From positions 610,001 through 674,000 of the forward strand of contig CAUJGJ010000135.1 in assembly GCA_963170055.1 (NCBI GenBank): a stretch of 64,000 nt of DNA, given 5' to 3'. This document shows, one piece after another, positions 39,101 to 49,800 of this stretch (position 1 is its first letter; every line of letters begins with the position of its first letter). The notes below the pieces were generated by a model. The model worked only from the letters and a program-made list of their open reading frames with translations. It was not told where the DNA came from and searched no databases. The DNA comes from Halisarca cf. caerulea. Taxonomy: Eukaryota > Porifera > Demospongiae > Chondrillida > Halisarcidae. The translations under genes were made by a program, and so were the position numbers.

Positions 39101-41629
39101 TTTCACGGAGATAAAGTTTCGTAAATCTTGTGAAGTTGACAGCATTCGTGAAAACTTCAATTTGCAAATGCTAGCTCCGTTCTAGCGAAATACAGCAATT
39201 TGCAATTTTTCCCGCGAAAATCGTGAAATCTAGGAATTCGCAAAAGTTTTACTCAGCAAAACTTTCCCGGTATACGGTATTACCCGATCAACCATACTTT
39301 AGGGTTTTCTAGTTCCCAGGTTTAACCCCCCCCATTTTATCTACTAGTTATTCCTTGTGAAGCAGCTAATAGAAAAAAAGTGATAAATCTTTGATGCCAG
39401 GGTTAGTATTATGTTGGAGTATGGTGTCGCTAGGGAACTGTTTATTTATTCCTAGTCTGGTGTAGCCAACCTTTTCTGCCATGGTGGAAGGGTTAGCTAT
39501 GCCAGACTAGCATGAACACAATAAAGTACACAAGAAGTCTCGCATAGGCAGACCCTCAACTTGGCTCCTTGGACTTTATAAATAAAATGTACAGGGGTGA
39601 AAATTGACACTCACCCTCCAGCCCGAGGCAAGTAGATTCTACCACGGGCTAGTAAAACTAAAGATGGGCGCCCGTATGGCCAGTAAGACTACCCTTCCAA
39701 CATGGCTGACCTAAGTTCTCCAGCTATAGCTTTGAAAAGAATTCAAGTACAGCTACTTAAGTTGTAACGAAGGAAGCTTAGGATTAGTACCCTTCAAAAG
39801 TAGGGCTGTAATCAATTTTATCATAGTAGTTTTTGAATGCATCCCGAAAATTTCTATTTTTGCCTTGGGCACTTAGCAGGCTTCTGCACTCGTGACGTCA
39901 TAGGTCTGTGGTGTTCAGTCTGGGGCTAAGGCTTGCAGGCAAACATTCAATCTCACAGTTATTTTTAGAAAGAAGACAACTGTGGTTTCTTTTATGGGGG
40001 GCACGGGGGGGGGGGGGGTTAAGAGGGTATTTAGCCACACACACACCCGACCCAGTTGCCCCAACTTGAATTTCTGTAACAAACATGCACAATTTCAACA
40101 GACTAATCTATGTATGTACTGCATTCAGAACCTGCTTGAATGGCGCCTGCTACCTCACTATACCTCACTATTGCCCCTCTCCTTTCTGTGCCTTGCCTAC
40201 ATTGATTTGTAGGCAAAGCACAAAAATTGTAGGAAAATAAGGGAGGGGAGCATGGTAAAAGTATCTAGATAGAGTGGGTGTTTGGTGAGTAATGGGGTGA
40301 TACTGTATGATATTGAAGACTCAAAGAACATGGTCTTAGCAAACATCCCAAATGAGCCTGACATTGAAGTCTAGATCAGTCCTGAAATCTTATACTACGT
40401 ATTTTTCTGAATAAACCTGATGGTTATCTTAGATCCCCTTTACAGACATCACACCACGCAATACACCCTAGTGGACATGAATACATTAGTTGCTATCGAG
40501 TACTAAAGTAGACTGTAATAATGACTATATCAACTGGGCTAGTAAATGAATACTTGGGCTGGTATCTTCTAGGTGTCACTAGCCCAGGTGGCTAGTGAAG
40601 AAAAAAGTTAGTTTACAGCCCTGAATGTATATGGAAGGATCAAAGAGATTAGGGTTTGGCTATGCACGTATGTCAGACTATTATACACCCAATTCAGTGT
40701 TCTCCCCAGAACTAATTCCAGACATGATGAATATGTACACAGTAGATACAACGTCATACATACATACATACATACATGAATACATACATCATCTTATGTA
40801 TACGACGTACACATCATTGTATATGTATGTATACATACATACATACAATGCATCACAAATTACTTGCAGCTTCAGTTTTGCACACTAGACTGATTTGTAC
40901 TCAACAATTATTTTCAATATTGTATGAAGACATGGATAACTTTTTCAACAAATAGTTTTAAATTTTACAAAAGGAGGCATGTTGGACCAACATACCTTAA
41001 GATACCTGGGGAGAACACTGCCAATTAGTTGTATCCACGATTTCATCAATTTCTGAGAACATGCATCCTACTTTCTAACTCACTCGGTGCATTCTTTGCA
41101 GGAAATCACTCCACTGGAATTCTAGCAGACCAACGCATTCTGGAGCAGATATTTCACTGCCAGAATTTTGACACAAAAGCTGCAGTAACATACAATCAAA
41201 GATTAGACATTCCCATGTTATTATCGTAGATAATCTAATCACAGAATCATAAAAGAATGGGGAGGGGGGCATCATTCATCTTTTTCAAACTTACAACAAT
41301 CATGCATGGTAGTCATACAGATAATAGACTGTATTAGTCTATAATATGGCAAATGATTTGACGAATATAAAAGGAGATTACCTAGTTAATTCTATGAACT
41401 TGGAATAAGTTAAGTACAGCAGCTATCACTTGCAAAAATAATAAACCAGAGATACGTACACCACTAAGAACTACCAATGCTCAATTACTGAAAGGACTGC
41501 AGTGTTAATTGTAGAGTGAACATAGATACTAGACTAACTTACCAAATTTACCCAACTTACATCGATAGCTAATTTACATCTGTGAAAAGGAGCATCTTTT
41601 ATTAATCCTATAACTTTGAGGACGACCAT
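36182..41629 (-). CDS. PPIL6: PPIL6, cyclophilin-like protein of ciliated cells
   Basis: Exons in transcript order: 41629-41561, 41179-41084, 38480-38359, 37958-37898, 37801-37736, 37640-37493, 37245-37189, 36644-36509, 36314-36182. Phases agree, giving 295 residues (human PPIL6 311). The N-terminal ~120 residues match the PPIL6-specific region (VLKVIGL, EFQWSDFLQRM). The cyclophilin domain follows (FKALCTGEKG, FIHRIVPNGWIQGGD, GPNTNGSQFYITL, NERPVRDVIIRDCG). Against cyclophilin A the Arg55, Gln63, Gln111 and Trp121 equivalents are kept. Phe60 becomes Gly, Ala101 Val, Phe113 Tyr and His126 Tyr, so isomerase activity is doubtful. An in-frame ATG at 41761 would add 44 residues, but the coding would then run through an X-box. 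I prefer 41629, which fits the family length. The second intron (2.6 kb) holds several transposons. Confidence 0.92.
38029..38200. repeat. MITE fragment, ggacac family
   Basis: Shares atgaggacacYattgggac, agctgtcctg and ggcagagcaatggtgt with the element at 8598-8852. It lies in the PPIL6 intron between exons 38359 and 37958. Confidence 0.65.
39083..39279. repeat. TACCGTA-type MITE
   Basis: Near-palindromic 197-bp element with ends TACCGTATACTGGGAAAGTT and, on the other strand, TACCGTATACCGGGAAAGTT. It lies in PPIL6 intron 2. Confidence 0.85.
39452..39510. repeat. Short foldback MITE
   Basis: 59-bp hairpin with ends ctagtctggtgtagccaacc and, on the other strand, ctagtctggcatagctaacc. Same family ends as 1239-1331 and 52470-52563. 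Confidence 0.8.
39592..40623. mobile_element. hAT-like non-autonomous transposon
   Basis: Ends CAGGGGTGAAAATTGACA and, on the other strand, CAGGGCTGTAAACTAACT resemble hAT termini. AATGTA borders it on both sides (39586-39591 and 40624-40629). There is no transposase frame in its 1032 bp. It contains a C/G homopolymer near 40007. Located in PPIL6 intron 2. Confidence 0.7.
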
Positions 41630-41648
41630 TTTGTCCACTGCCGCCCCT

Positions 41649-41661
41649 GTTACCTGGTTAC
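41649..41661 (-). promoter_or_regulatory. RFX X-box upstream of PPIL6
   Basis: On the PPIL6 strand, GTAACC-A-GGTAAC fits the X-box consensus exactly and is almost a perfect palindrome. It ends 19 bp upstream of the ATG at 41629. Its position favours that ATG over the upstream in-frame one. Confidence 0.8.
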
Positions 41662-41911
41662 CACAAAAATAGCAGTCCATTGCCAAAATAGGTCGGCCAG
41701 TCATCCTGACATCATCTATACACATTTGAACTTTCCCAGGGGAATATCTGGAAGAAGGCATCAGTTAATAAGTTGTGTCATTCTAGCATAGTTCTATAAA
41801 GCGTCCCCCTGTCAGGGGTGCGACTCTATTAAACCTGTATTAAGAACTTATCTATAGACTTAGTTGTGGTAGGCGTTTGAACGTTTGATAGCGAATAGAA
41901 TAGATATTCGA
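41662..41911. promoter_or_regulatory. Shared promoter of PPIL6 and the IAP gene
   Basis: PPIL6 and the IAP gene diverge from this region. With the X-box, about 280 bp separate the start codons. A small hairpin, tccccctgtcagggg, is at 41804-41818. No TATA box is obvious. Confidence 0.55.
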
Positions 41912-43546
41912 ATGCCTCAAGTAGTGAAAAGCCCTTTTCGTGGCTCTCAGCGCTCAGAATCCAGGGAGGATCAACGGTTAAAACCTGATAAATTGATCAT
42001 ACCTAAAGAGTTGGACTATGGAGATGTGGAGAGGGATAGCGGAACCAACGATGTTAACTGTAAAGCGGTGCTCTATTCTGAACCCGAGACTGGCGTCGCA
42101 GGATACACCGAACTAGTCACGGGGAAACAGCTTGGCGTAAATCCTAAGAAACGTTTTGCTTCAGAAGATTCGCAAGATAGTTTGAAATGTAAGAATGAGC
42201 GTCACCGTTTACTACCTTCTGAATCATTGTCTAGTATACGTAATCATACTCATGTTGGTGATGGCAAGAGAAAGCCAATTAGAGATAGAGTCATTACCTT
42301 CACTAGGCATCCAAAATGGCCGCACAAAGAACCCAATTTGCACCCAAATTCAATGGCAGGTGCAGGTTTTTACTTTACGGGAAAAGGAGATTGTGTTCAA
42401 TGTGTTTATTGTGGAGTTAACCTTGATAGCTGGAATGGGACAATGAAACCCCTTGAACGTCACCTGAGGGAACGGCCACACTGTCCAATATCATATGAAG
42501 AGTATTCGTCAAATGTTCCGGTATCCTACCCCCAAAGCAGTGTGTATGGTCAAACCATTCATAATAGAAACTTTCGTGTGCATCCAGGACAACCAGATTA
42601 TCAGAATTATGAGGCTCGTCTTGAAACATTTCGAAATTATTCTCCATCATTACCTGTATCAAAGCAGGATCTAGCAGCTGCTGGTTTCATATTTCAAAAA
42701 GAGCCAGATTTTACAGAATGCTTTGCTTGTAATATGGTTCTGAAAGGTTGGGAAGAAGGAGATAACCCGATGGATGAACATCGCAAACTTGCCCCAGGCT
42801 GCCCCTTTGTTCAGACAATTGACAGAGCTGAAATCGCCTTGCCTTATGAGTTCCCTATGCTACCTAGTCAAAGACAAAGTCATGGCTTATCATCTGTTGA
42901 TCCAAATGAGCCAAAGTTTACTTTCAATGATTCTGATGATCTTGGATTGGAAAGTCCCCTAACTGCACTAAGCTTTCACGAGCCTGGTAAAGTGGATTCC
43001 AGAGATGAACATCTAAGGTCTTATGAGCAGGCAACAGTACCTGGTGATTATTTGAAAGCCCAGAGAAAGCATGACTTTGGTAAAACGTCCAGCAATAGCT
43101 ATACATATCCAAAGACATATGATGATGAAGTTTCCACAAATGGTGATATTCAAGCCAAGAATAGCATTCAATTTCTTGAAAAAACAGACAAGTTATCACC
43201 ACAGGATTCAGATTCTTTTGAATTGGCACAAGCACCTATTCGTTATCCACCAACTAAGTTAAGTAAGGAAGATTCTGATCAAGATTTGCTCGCACCACAC
43301 CGTCTCAATCCTGCACCTTCCAAGCCGAATGCTGGTGGCTATAGTCTATCACAATTTTCAGATATGCCTGCAAATCCAGAAAGTGATTTAAAACTCTGCA
43401 AAATATGTATGGATCATGACATTGATGCTATTTTCCTACCTTGTGGACATGTATACTGTTGTTCAAGTTGTGCTGGAGTTGTTTCCAAGTGTCCTTTTTG
43501 CCGAAGGCCTGTGGAGCATATCACTAAAGCATATTTACCCTTCTAA
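41912..43546 (+). CDS. Inhibitor of apoptosis protein, BIR-BIR-RING, intronless
   Basis: 544-residue IAP: caspase/adaptor-binding BIR domains with a RING E3 ligase. The first ATG (41912) is used; upstream codons are open but have no ATG. Residues 1-125 are polar and probably disordered. BIR1 (~126-192) has the zinc set C-VY-C, CX16H and HX6C. BIR2 (~232-299) has C-FA-C, His and Cys with the usual GW..GD.P..EH pattern, so it could bind IAP-binding motifs. Residues ~300-490 are low-complexity and polar. The C-terminal C3HC4 RING begins CKICMDHD and has PCGHVYCCSSC and CPFCRRP. There is no CARD or UBA-like segment. The whole gene is one uninterrupted exon, unlike its neighbours, which suggests retroposition or an intronless family. 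It resembles BIRC2/3/7 or XIAP with fewer domains; orthology cannot be fixed by eye. Confidence 0.95.
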   Translation: MPQVVKSPFRGSQRSESREDQRLKPDKLIIPKELDYGDVERDSGTNDVNCKAVLYSEPETGVAGYTELVTGKQLGVNPKKRFASEDSQDSLKCKNERHRLLPSESLSSIRNHTHVGDGKRKPIRDRVITFTRHPKWPHKEPNLHPNSMAGAGFYFTGKGDCVQCVYCGVNLDSWNGTMKPLERHLRERPHCPISYEEYSSNVPVSYPQSSVYGQTIHNRNFRVHPGQPDYQNYEARLETFRNYSPSLPVSKQDLAAAGFIFQKEPDFTECFACNMVLKGWEEGDNPMDEHRKLAPGCPFVQTIDRAEIALPYEFPMLPSQRQSHGLSSVDPNEPKFTFNDSDDLGLESPLTALSFHEPGKVDSRDEHLRSYEQATVPGDYLKAQRKHDFGKTSSNSYTYPKTYDDEVSTNGDIQAKNSIQFLEKTDKLSPQDSDSFELAQAPIRYPPTKLSKEDSDQDLLAPHRLNPAPSKPNAGGYSLSQFSDMPANPESDLKLCKICMDHDIDAIFLPCGHVYCCSSCAGVVSKCPFCRRPVEHITKAYLPF

Positions 43547-44763
43547 AGTGTACATAACATAATGATATAGTGTTCCTAAAAATTATATTAACAATTACTT
43601 TTACTTTGGTGCACAATTCGTAAAGTTCATTAATGTATTGAGTTGTGTGTTTCAACTGTCTAACTTAAAATTCAATTCAATTAGTGTAATAATATATTAT
43701 AATATGATGTTTGAATGATGTAACATCGTTTGCATTGCAGTATGTATATACTGCGAGGACACTTTGTATCCCAACTTGCATGTACATTGATGCATTCAGG
43801 ACACATATATATTGTGTGTTTCATATTATTGTTCGCATAATAATATTGCATATAATTATATAATCAGTTCCCTCTCATCAGAGACCATGCCCCTATATAG
43901 CTCTTTTGATAGACTACCTTTCACATGTCCCTTAGGGTGGTCTCTTGATAACTTAAGGGGTTCCACTGTGTTATAATTAATATGTTTTGTTCCAAGTGTT
44001 TTTAAAGAATCCTTCTTTTGATAATGGCTTTTCACGATCCTGTGTCAATCCTACATCCTTTTACCATTTTAAATGGTTTTATACACCCTTAATTAATATG
44101 TTATGAATTTTAAGTTAGACAGGTATAATTACGAGGGTACATAAATACAGTGGAACCTCTCTATAACCGACACTTTGGGACCTGAAAAAAAAGTTTGGTG
44201 TACAGAGGTTTCACTATTCGGAGGTTGTTTTATATGCATTGCATTCTATCTGGAACCACAAAGCAGTCTGTTATAGAGAGGTTTTCACTATAGGCTCTTG
44301 CACATATGTATTTGTGGAAATTTTCCAGCATGGGGTGCACAATATTATAGATACACAAAGGAAAGGGTGACATATTATATACAGCCATGTATATACCTCG
44401 GATCCTGCATGCATGCCTCCCTCTATAACAGATCTAACAGTCATGTATGAAGTCTATAGGACAATATAATTTAATATGTGACCTAATTAACCTAGCCCAG
44501 GCCATGCATACACAGCTATAGTGGAAACTGCTATTCAGAACACTTGAAGTTCTGGTATCGAAACAGGACATTACTGTGGTCCCAAATCCTCCTCCATTGA
44601 CTTGTGCATTTGATACCTACAAAATATGGACACCTCTGTATTGTAGAATCAGGGCAGACATTTGTGGTCCCATAGCTTATTCCCAGGCAAAATTACCTGT
44701 GCCTAGGCCTATATATAATAGCTTATTACCTGTGGGGAAAAACAGCCATGAGAATAAGTAGTG

Positions 44764-44843
44764 GACTTCCGCTAGAATCGAACTAGTGTCCTTCAGCCTA
44801 GTACATGCATGAACTGATGCTCTATTTTCTGAGCTAGGAAGCC
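44764..44843 (-). tRNA. tRNA-like sequence (pseudo-tRNA or SINE head)
   Basis: On the minus strand, GGCTTCC pairs with GGAAGTC as a 7-bp acceptor stem. The D arm GCTC..GAGC is intact, and an A-box-like TAGCTCAGAAAATAGAGC is present. The T arm has TTCGATT in its loop with four paired bases. The anticodon region forms a 5-bp stem (TCAGT/GCTGA) but with a 15-base loop, so the anticodon is unclear. More likely a degenerate tRNA or SINE than a working gene. Confidence 0.5.
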
Positions 44844-44886
44844 CATCTATGCAGTAGGTAATGTCATGAATAGCCCCTAAGAGGCT

Positions 44887-44969
44887 GGTCTGGTGTAGCT
44901 CAGACCAGCTCAATCTCGCTCAGCCATTTTTGGGGACTGACACTGAGTAGGGTGTGGCTACACGAGACC
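44887..44969. repeat. Foldback MITE
   Basis: Ends ggtctggtgtagct and, on the other strand, ggtctcgtgtagcc. Internal caatctcgctcagcc is also similar to the family at 1239-1331. Confidence 0.65.
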
Positions 44970-45339
44970 ATTAAGAGGCCACCATTCCTCACACACTAGC
45001 TAAATACACTTTATACACAACAGTATGTTGTTTTGAGGTTCTAGATTGGGCATGCATTCATTGTAGTGGCAAACTTTGGTTGGAATGACATCTATAGCTC
45101 ATGCGTATGCCCAAGAAATTGTGACATAAAGCCAGCCATCTCCTACCTCTCTAGCAGACCCAGTGGTTATAAAAGATTATTACAGCATACTGTATAGGAC
45201 TGAACAAACAGGTACTATATATATTTATAGATCAAGGTCTGTCTTAATATATATAAGGTATATCTTAATATAATTGTATTCATAGACCTTAAGGTCTATA
45301 GATACAATAATACTTTGAACTGGATACATATCAGGAAGT

Positions 45340-46200
45340 TCATATAATACATTTGAATCCTGGATGAAACAGAACTGTCTGGAAGTGAATTGCTTGAAGA
45401 CCAAATGCATGACCATTGTTGATCCATTCCAGCAGGAGATCACCCCCTCCTTTAAGGAGAAACACCACCATTATTGCCAAAGGTTACAATAAATCAGAGT
45501 AAAAATCCCACATGTGGCAATAAGGGAAGTCTGATGTGAGGTTCAAATGCCCAGGACACAGAGTTCCCAATAGAATAGATGCTGCAGGCTGTGGGTGAAA
45601 GCAGATGCTGCAGCTATTCTGTTCAGCTCTGGTAGGGTTGAGAGAAGGAAGTTCTGCCAGCTGGCCCCACAAATTTCACGAATTGCGAGAAGGGTTCAGT
45701 AGTTGGGGCAGCTGGTAATCCTCCAAGTTGTCAAAATCCATCTCTTCTTCCAAATCATCCTCAAAAATCCACAAAATCTTCTCATACCTCTTGAACATCT
45801 TCTCCCTCCCCCACATACAGACTGTGTGTGCAAATCGAAACATTTTTAAAAGCTACGCATCGGGTCTCTTCATTTCTCACCGACACGTGGTGCCGTCTTT
45901 GAGGGCTCTTCCATTGACCAAGCTAGGACATTCAAGCTGCTGTGTGTTACAGTTGATGATAATCTCAGATGGAATTATCACATCAACAGGATCCTGAAGC
46001 CTATCAGTAAGAACCTCAATTTATTGCATAGGCTCTCCAGATTTCTTCTGAGGAAGGTTACCTATTACTTCTCTAAGATTGCTTCATACTTTAACTATTG
46101 TTCCCTCGATCATGGAGTAACTGTACTACTGCAGATGCCAATTGACTCCAACTAGCCCATGCAGAACCTTGTGGCTAGAGTTAATTATCTTGAAGTGTCC
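45340..46200 (+). pseudogene. Decayed LINE reverse transcriptase
   Basis: Two blocks of a non-LTR (jockey-like) reverse transcriptase remain. About 45355-45430 encodes SWMKQNCLEVNCLKTKCM, the W..N.L..N..KTK.M block after the catalytic motif. About 45900-46200 encodes the FKLLCVTVDDNLRWNYHINR block and the aromatic Y..LL..P region, then a stop. Some 400 bp of unrelated sequence sits between them. No endonuclease or catalytic YADD is seen. Non-functional. Confidence 0.65.
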
Positions 46201-46834
46201 AAAGTTCACTTTAGCATGCATGCATTAATCCAACCAGGTTGGCTGTCACTTGAGGATGTTAAGACTGTCTACCTAGCTCTGATGCCTACTTCATTCGGTA
46301 GGGAATGGAAGTGCCACACTACATCTATATATGGATTTTGACTAATTTGTCTCATTTTTTCTTTCTTTGTTGTATGAGTTGCTACTACATGATGACTGTT
46401 ACTTTTTCTTTTTCTTATCATGGCAACCCGGCTTGTAAATTAGCCTGCATTGGGTAAGTGGTTCCATTCTTACAATTACATAAATTGCAAATCAAAATCA
46501 AATCACAAAAATAATTAAGAGGCAAGGACAAAGCCTCAAAGCATATATTATAATTATTATAGTATTATTATATTTTCCCACAATTTTGATCAATAAGGGG
46601 TCATGACTGCAGGGTCAACAAGATGCATAATTCTGCATGTCATGTAGAGGGTAGCCTGCCCAGCAACCGCACGTCCCCCTATATACACAAATGAAGACCT
46701 GCTTTGAATTGTTCACTGCATGCGACAACTATTAAATAAATTTCAAAATCATGGGGTTATAGCTAAAAATTGCCAAAGGTGTGAGTCAATAAAAAGCAGT
46801 ACATAATCAATAATAAATGACATTTCATCTGAAA

Positions 46835-49800
46835 TCAATCCCTAAAATGTTCTTGAAATTCCTGAGCAACAACATGAGTCTTCTCAATGCTGGAGCAAAT
46901 AAATCGTGGGTACATACATGTACACCTGTACATAGCAGCTACATACAAAATCATCAAAGCAAACCTTTGTGCCACTTTATCGGCTCTACAATGAGATAAA
47001 CAAACATAATACCTTTAAATTGCAACATCTATACATAAAGTCCTCCCAAAGAACAAACTTACTGAGCATGAAGATCAGTTGTGGCCGTTTCCAGCTGCTT
47101 CAAAGACTAAAACAAAATGAGCAATTAAACTGTAATCACTTAGGAATCAGCTGATCACAATATACAGTGAAAGCCCTATCAGGGATTTATCTGGGGTCAA
47201 ATTGTTGGGGGGGACCTTCATGTCTGTATAATATGTATGTATAGTGATGTAATGGGGGGGGGGGGGGGGGGTATATACAGTATGTGGAATCATAGTAGTC
47301 TATACTACAAGCAGTGCTAGAAATAAGGAGCAAATGGTGGATGGACAAATGTCCTAGCATTACTTATGCTCAGACAAATTCAGCTTTGCTCGGACATATT
47401 ATGTACATTTGGAGAAGTACCTGTGCCACGTAAATGTGCCACAGTAGATGAGCCACAGTAGATGTGCCACAGTAGATGTGCCACAGTAGATGTGCCACAG
47501 TAGATGTGCCGCAGGAGAAGTGCCACAGGAGATGTGCCACAGTAGAAGTGCCACAGGAGAAGTGCCACAGTAGATGTGCCACAGGAGATGTGCAACAGTA
47601 GAAGTGCCACAGTAGATGTGCCACTGTGACAGTAGATGTGCCACAGTAGAAGTGCCACAGTAGAAGTGCCACAGTAGATGTGCAACAGTAGAAGTGCCAC
47701 AGTAGATGTGCATCAACAAATAATAAAAAGTGTACAAGTAGACATTCTCAGTATAAATGACTTCACTGTAACAGGACTGTGTGGGTTTGTATGAAATGAA
47801 CATTAGGTAGTGCTCAGCCAAAGGACTGACTCAAACATTTTTGGGTTGGACAAAATGCCAAAATGGCTGGAAAACGTCTGAATTCTGACCATTATTTTTA
47901 ACACTGTAGGGGTGGGGTGGGCATGCTCCCCGAGGAATTTTTTAGCCTTTAGGCCTCAATAATGTGGCATCTAAGGCTGTTTTGGGCTACTTGAAGTAAT
48001 TTCTGAATACAGTACACAGGTCAGTCTGTTGCAATTGTGCATGTGTGTTATAGCTAGGATAAATTCCAGGGGAGGGGCGAAATACCCCCTGTGCCCACCC
48101 TAAAAGAAACCCTGTATGTACACACGCACTTGTGCCACAAGCATGCATGCGTATTCCAATTAAAATAATGTATATTCATGATCAATTCATGACAGTGTTC
48201 ACTCACAAAAATGAAGGTTGCATACCCCCCCACAATAAAATCCTACCCATATTCTGGACACCTTAGGACCAGAGAGGACTGTCCTGATTATTGAGGCACC
48301 TTAATGTCGGGGGCTGAAGATGTATGTACTGTACCATGCCACTGAACAGTGAATCATTTGGTTCCAGTGGCATATGTCCATAATAGAGGGGTATCCACAA
48401 TTCAGTAGTGTGGATTAGAGGGGTCCACTGTATTGACTCTAATACAGATGGCTTAGACATAAGTAGCATGTACTGATTTGTGTGACATATAATCACTTGA
48501 AGGAAGAGCATTCTATACAGTTGAATATAGAAATTCGGTAATATCCAATTAACACAACCTCATGAAATACATACTGTTAGACAATCCAGCTGTTGGACAA
48601 ATCAAGAATGATGGACAGAGGTACGCAAATATCAGAGTACTGCTGGACCAGCAAGTCTTTTGGGGAAGTCAGCATTGAATAGACTACACAAGTCTTGCTA
48701 TATCACATGGATAGATCTTCACAGCATGGCCTCCGTCGATCACATCCTACCAAGTGCCTAGCATATGTGTGCATGAGGCCATAATCAACAAATACAAAGC
48801 CCAACAACATGCAACATACGTAGTAGTAACACAATCTCTTTACCTGGTATGTATGTTCCAGTGATGGTTCTGCTGATGCCATTTTTTTAGCTGACTTTAT
48901 CAAAACCTTTCAAAGAGGCAATACAGATGAGTGATATACATACTTGCTATATATACATGCAGTGATGCATGCCACCGGGATTCTGGTGTAAAGCTACTGT
49001 AGCACTAGATTTAAGACAAGAAGGATACACTGACATCAAAACTGGAAGCTTGTACCTTATAAATTTGAACACTATACGCTACAGAAATGATCACTGTGGG
49101 TAGAGGAGTACAGGATAGACATGATAGGAACAGTAGTCTAACAGCTGAAATACAGCCAGACTCGGAAGCTCTACTGTAGCCAACTTAATGTCTGAAAAGA
49201 AGTAGAGAAGTAATATCAATAAACCAATAATTCGCTATACTGCAATTCTATATGTAGTCCAAACATAACACAGCTCCAGCATACATCCCAGCTGAGCAAA
49301 TACTTTTGAGGTACAGAGTGTAGAAGTTTACAGAACATTCACCAATCATTGTAGGACACTTCATCAATTTCTGTTGCAACATACATAGGTACGTAGTTTA
49401 TCATGAGTCCTTTGAAATATTTGTATGACATCACAAAGCAAAGATCATTCAGCTAAAACAACAATAAATAATCAACAATAGGAGATTTAATAATTTAGAC
49501 CAGCATTGTGAGAAATCTATCTCCTTGGCATTCAAGTCATTTTGCCGAACACTTGCAAAATAACAGTTTCCAGGACAGTATGACAATCATTTTCAGGGAC
49601 TGCCCAGCAAAATCAGAAACCTTCTCAATTGTGCAAGAACCAACAAAACATTCAAATGTACACAAAACCCGTATAACACCTGACAATGTGTCACTATATC
49701 CTCATATTTTCATTCACACATCATCGATTCCAAAGGACTAAGGCTCTTTTCGAGAAAACAGCATGAAAGGAAGTGAAGGCCATTGGGGAACACAGAAGCC

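Larger units (their letters stand above)
43547..46834. other. Repeat-rich intergenic region
   Basis: After the IAP stop codon come AT-rich sequence, a probable MITE remnant near 43885-43975, an ACAGTGGAACCTCTCTATAA element at 44147-44292, a tRNA-like sequence, a foldback element and a decayed LINE (each listed). I see no intact gene. About 46340-46830 shows nothing recognisable. Confidence 0.6.

Noticed and set aside
41630..41761. 44-residue N-terminal extension of PPIL6
   Set aside because: The reading frame is open, but it would make the X-box coding and lengthen the protein beyond the family; an untranslated leader or promoter is simpler.
47370..47821. Minus-strand repetitive frames with HLLWHIYCGTSTVA units
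   Set aside because: They come from the 14-bp minisatellite inside an element D copy, not from a repeat protein.
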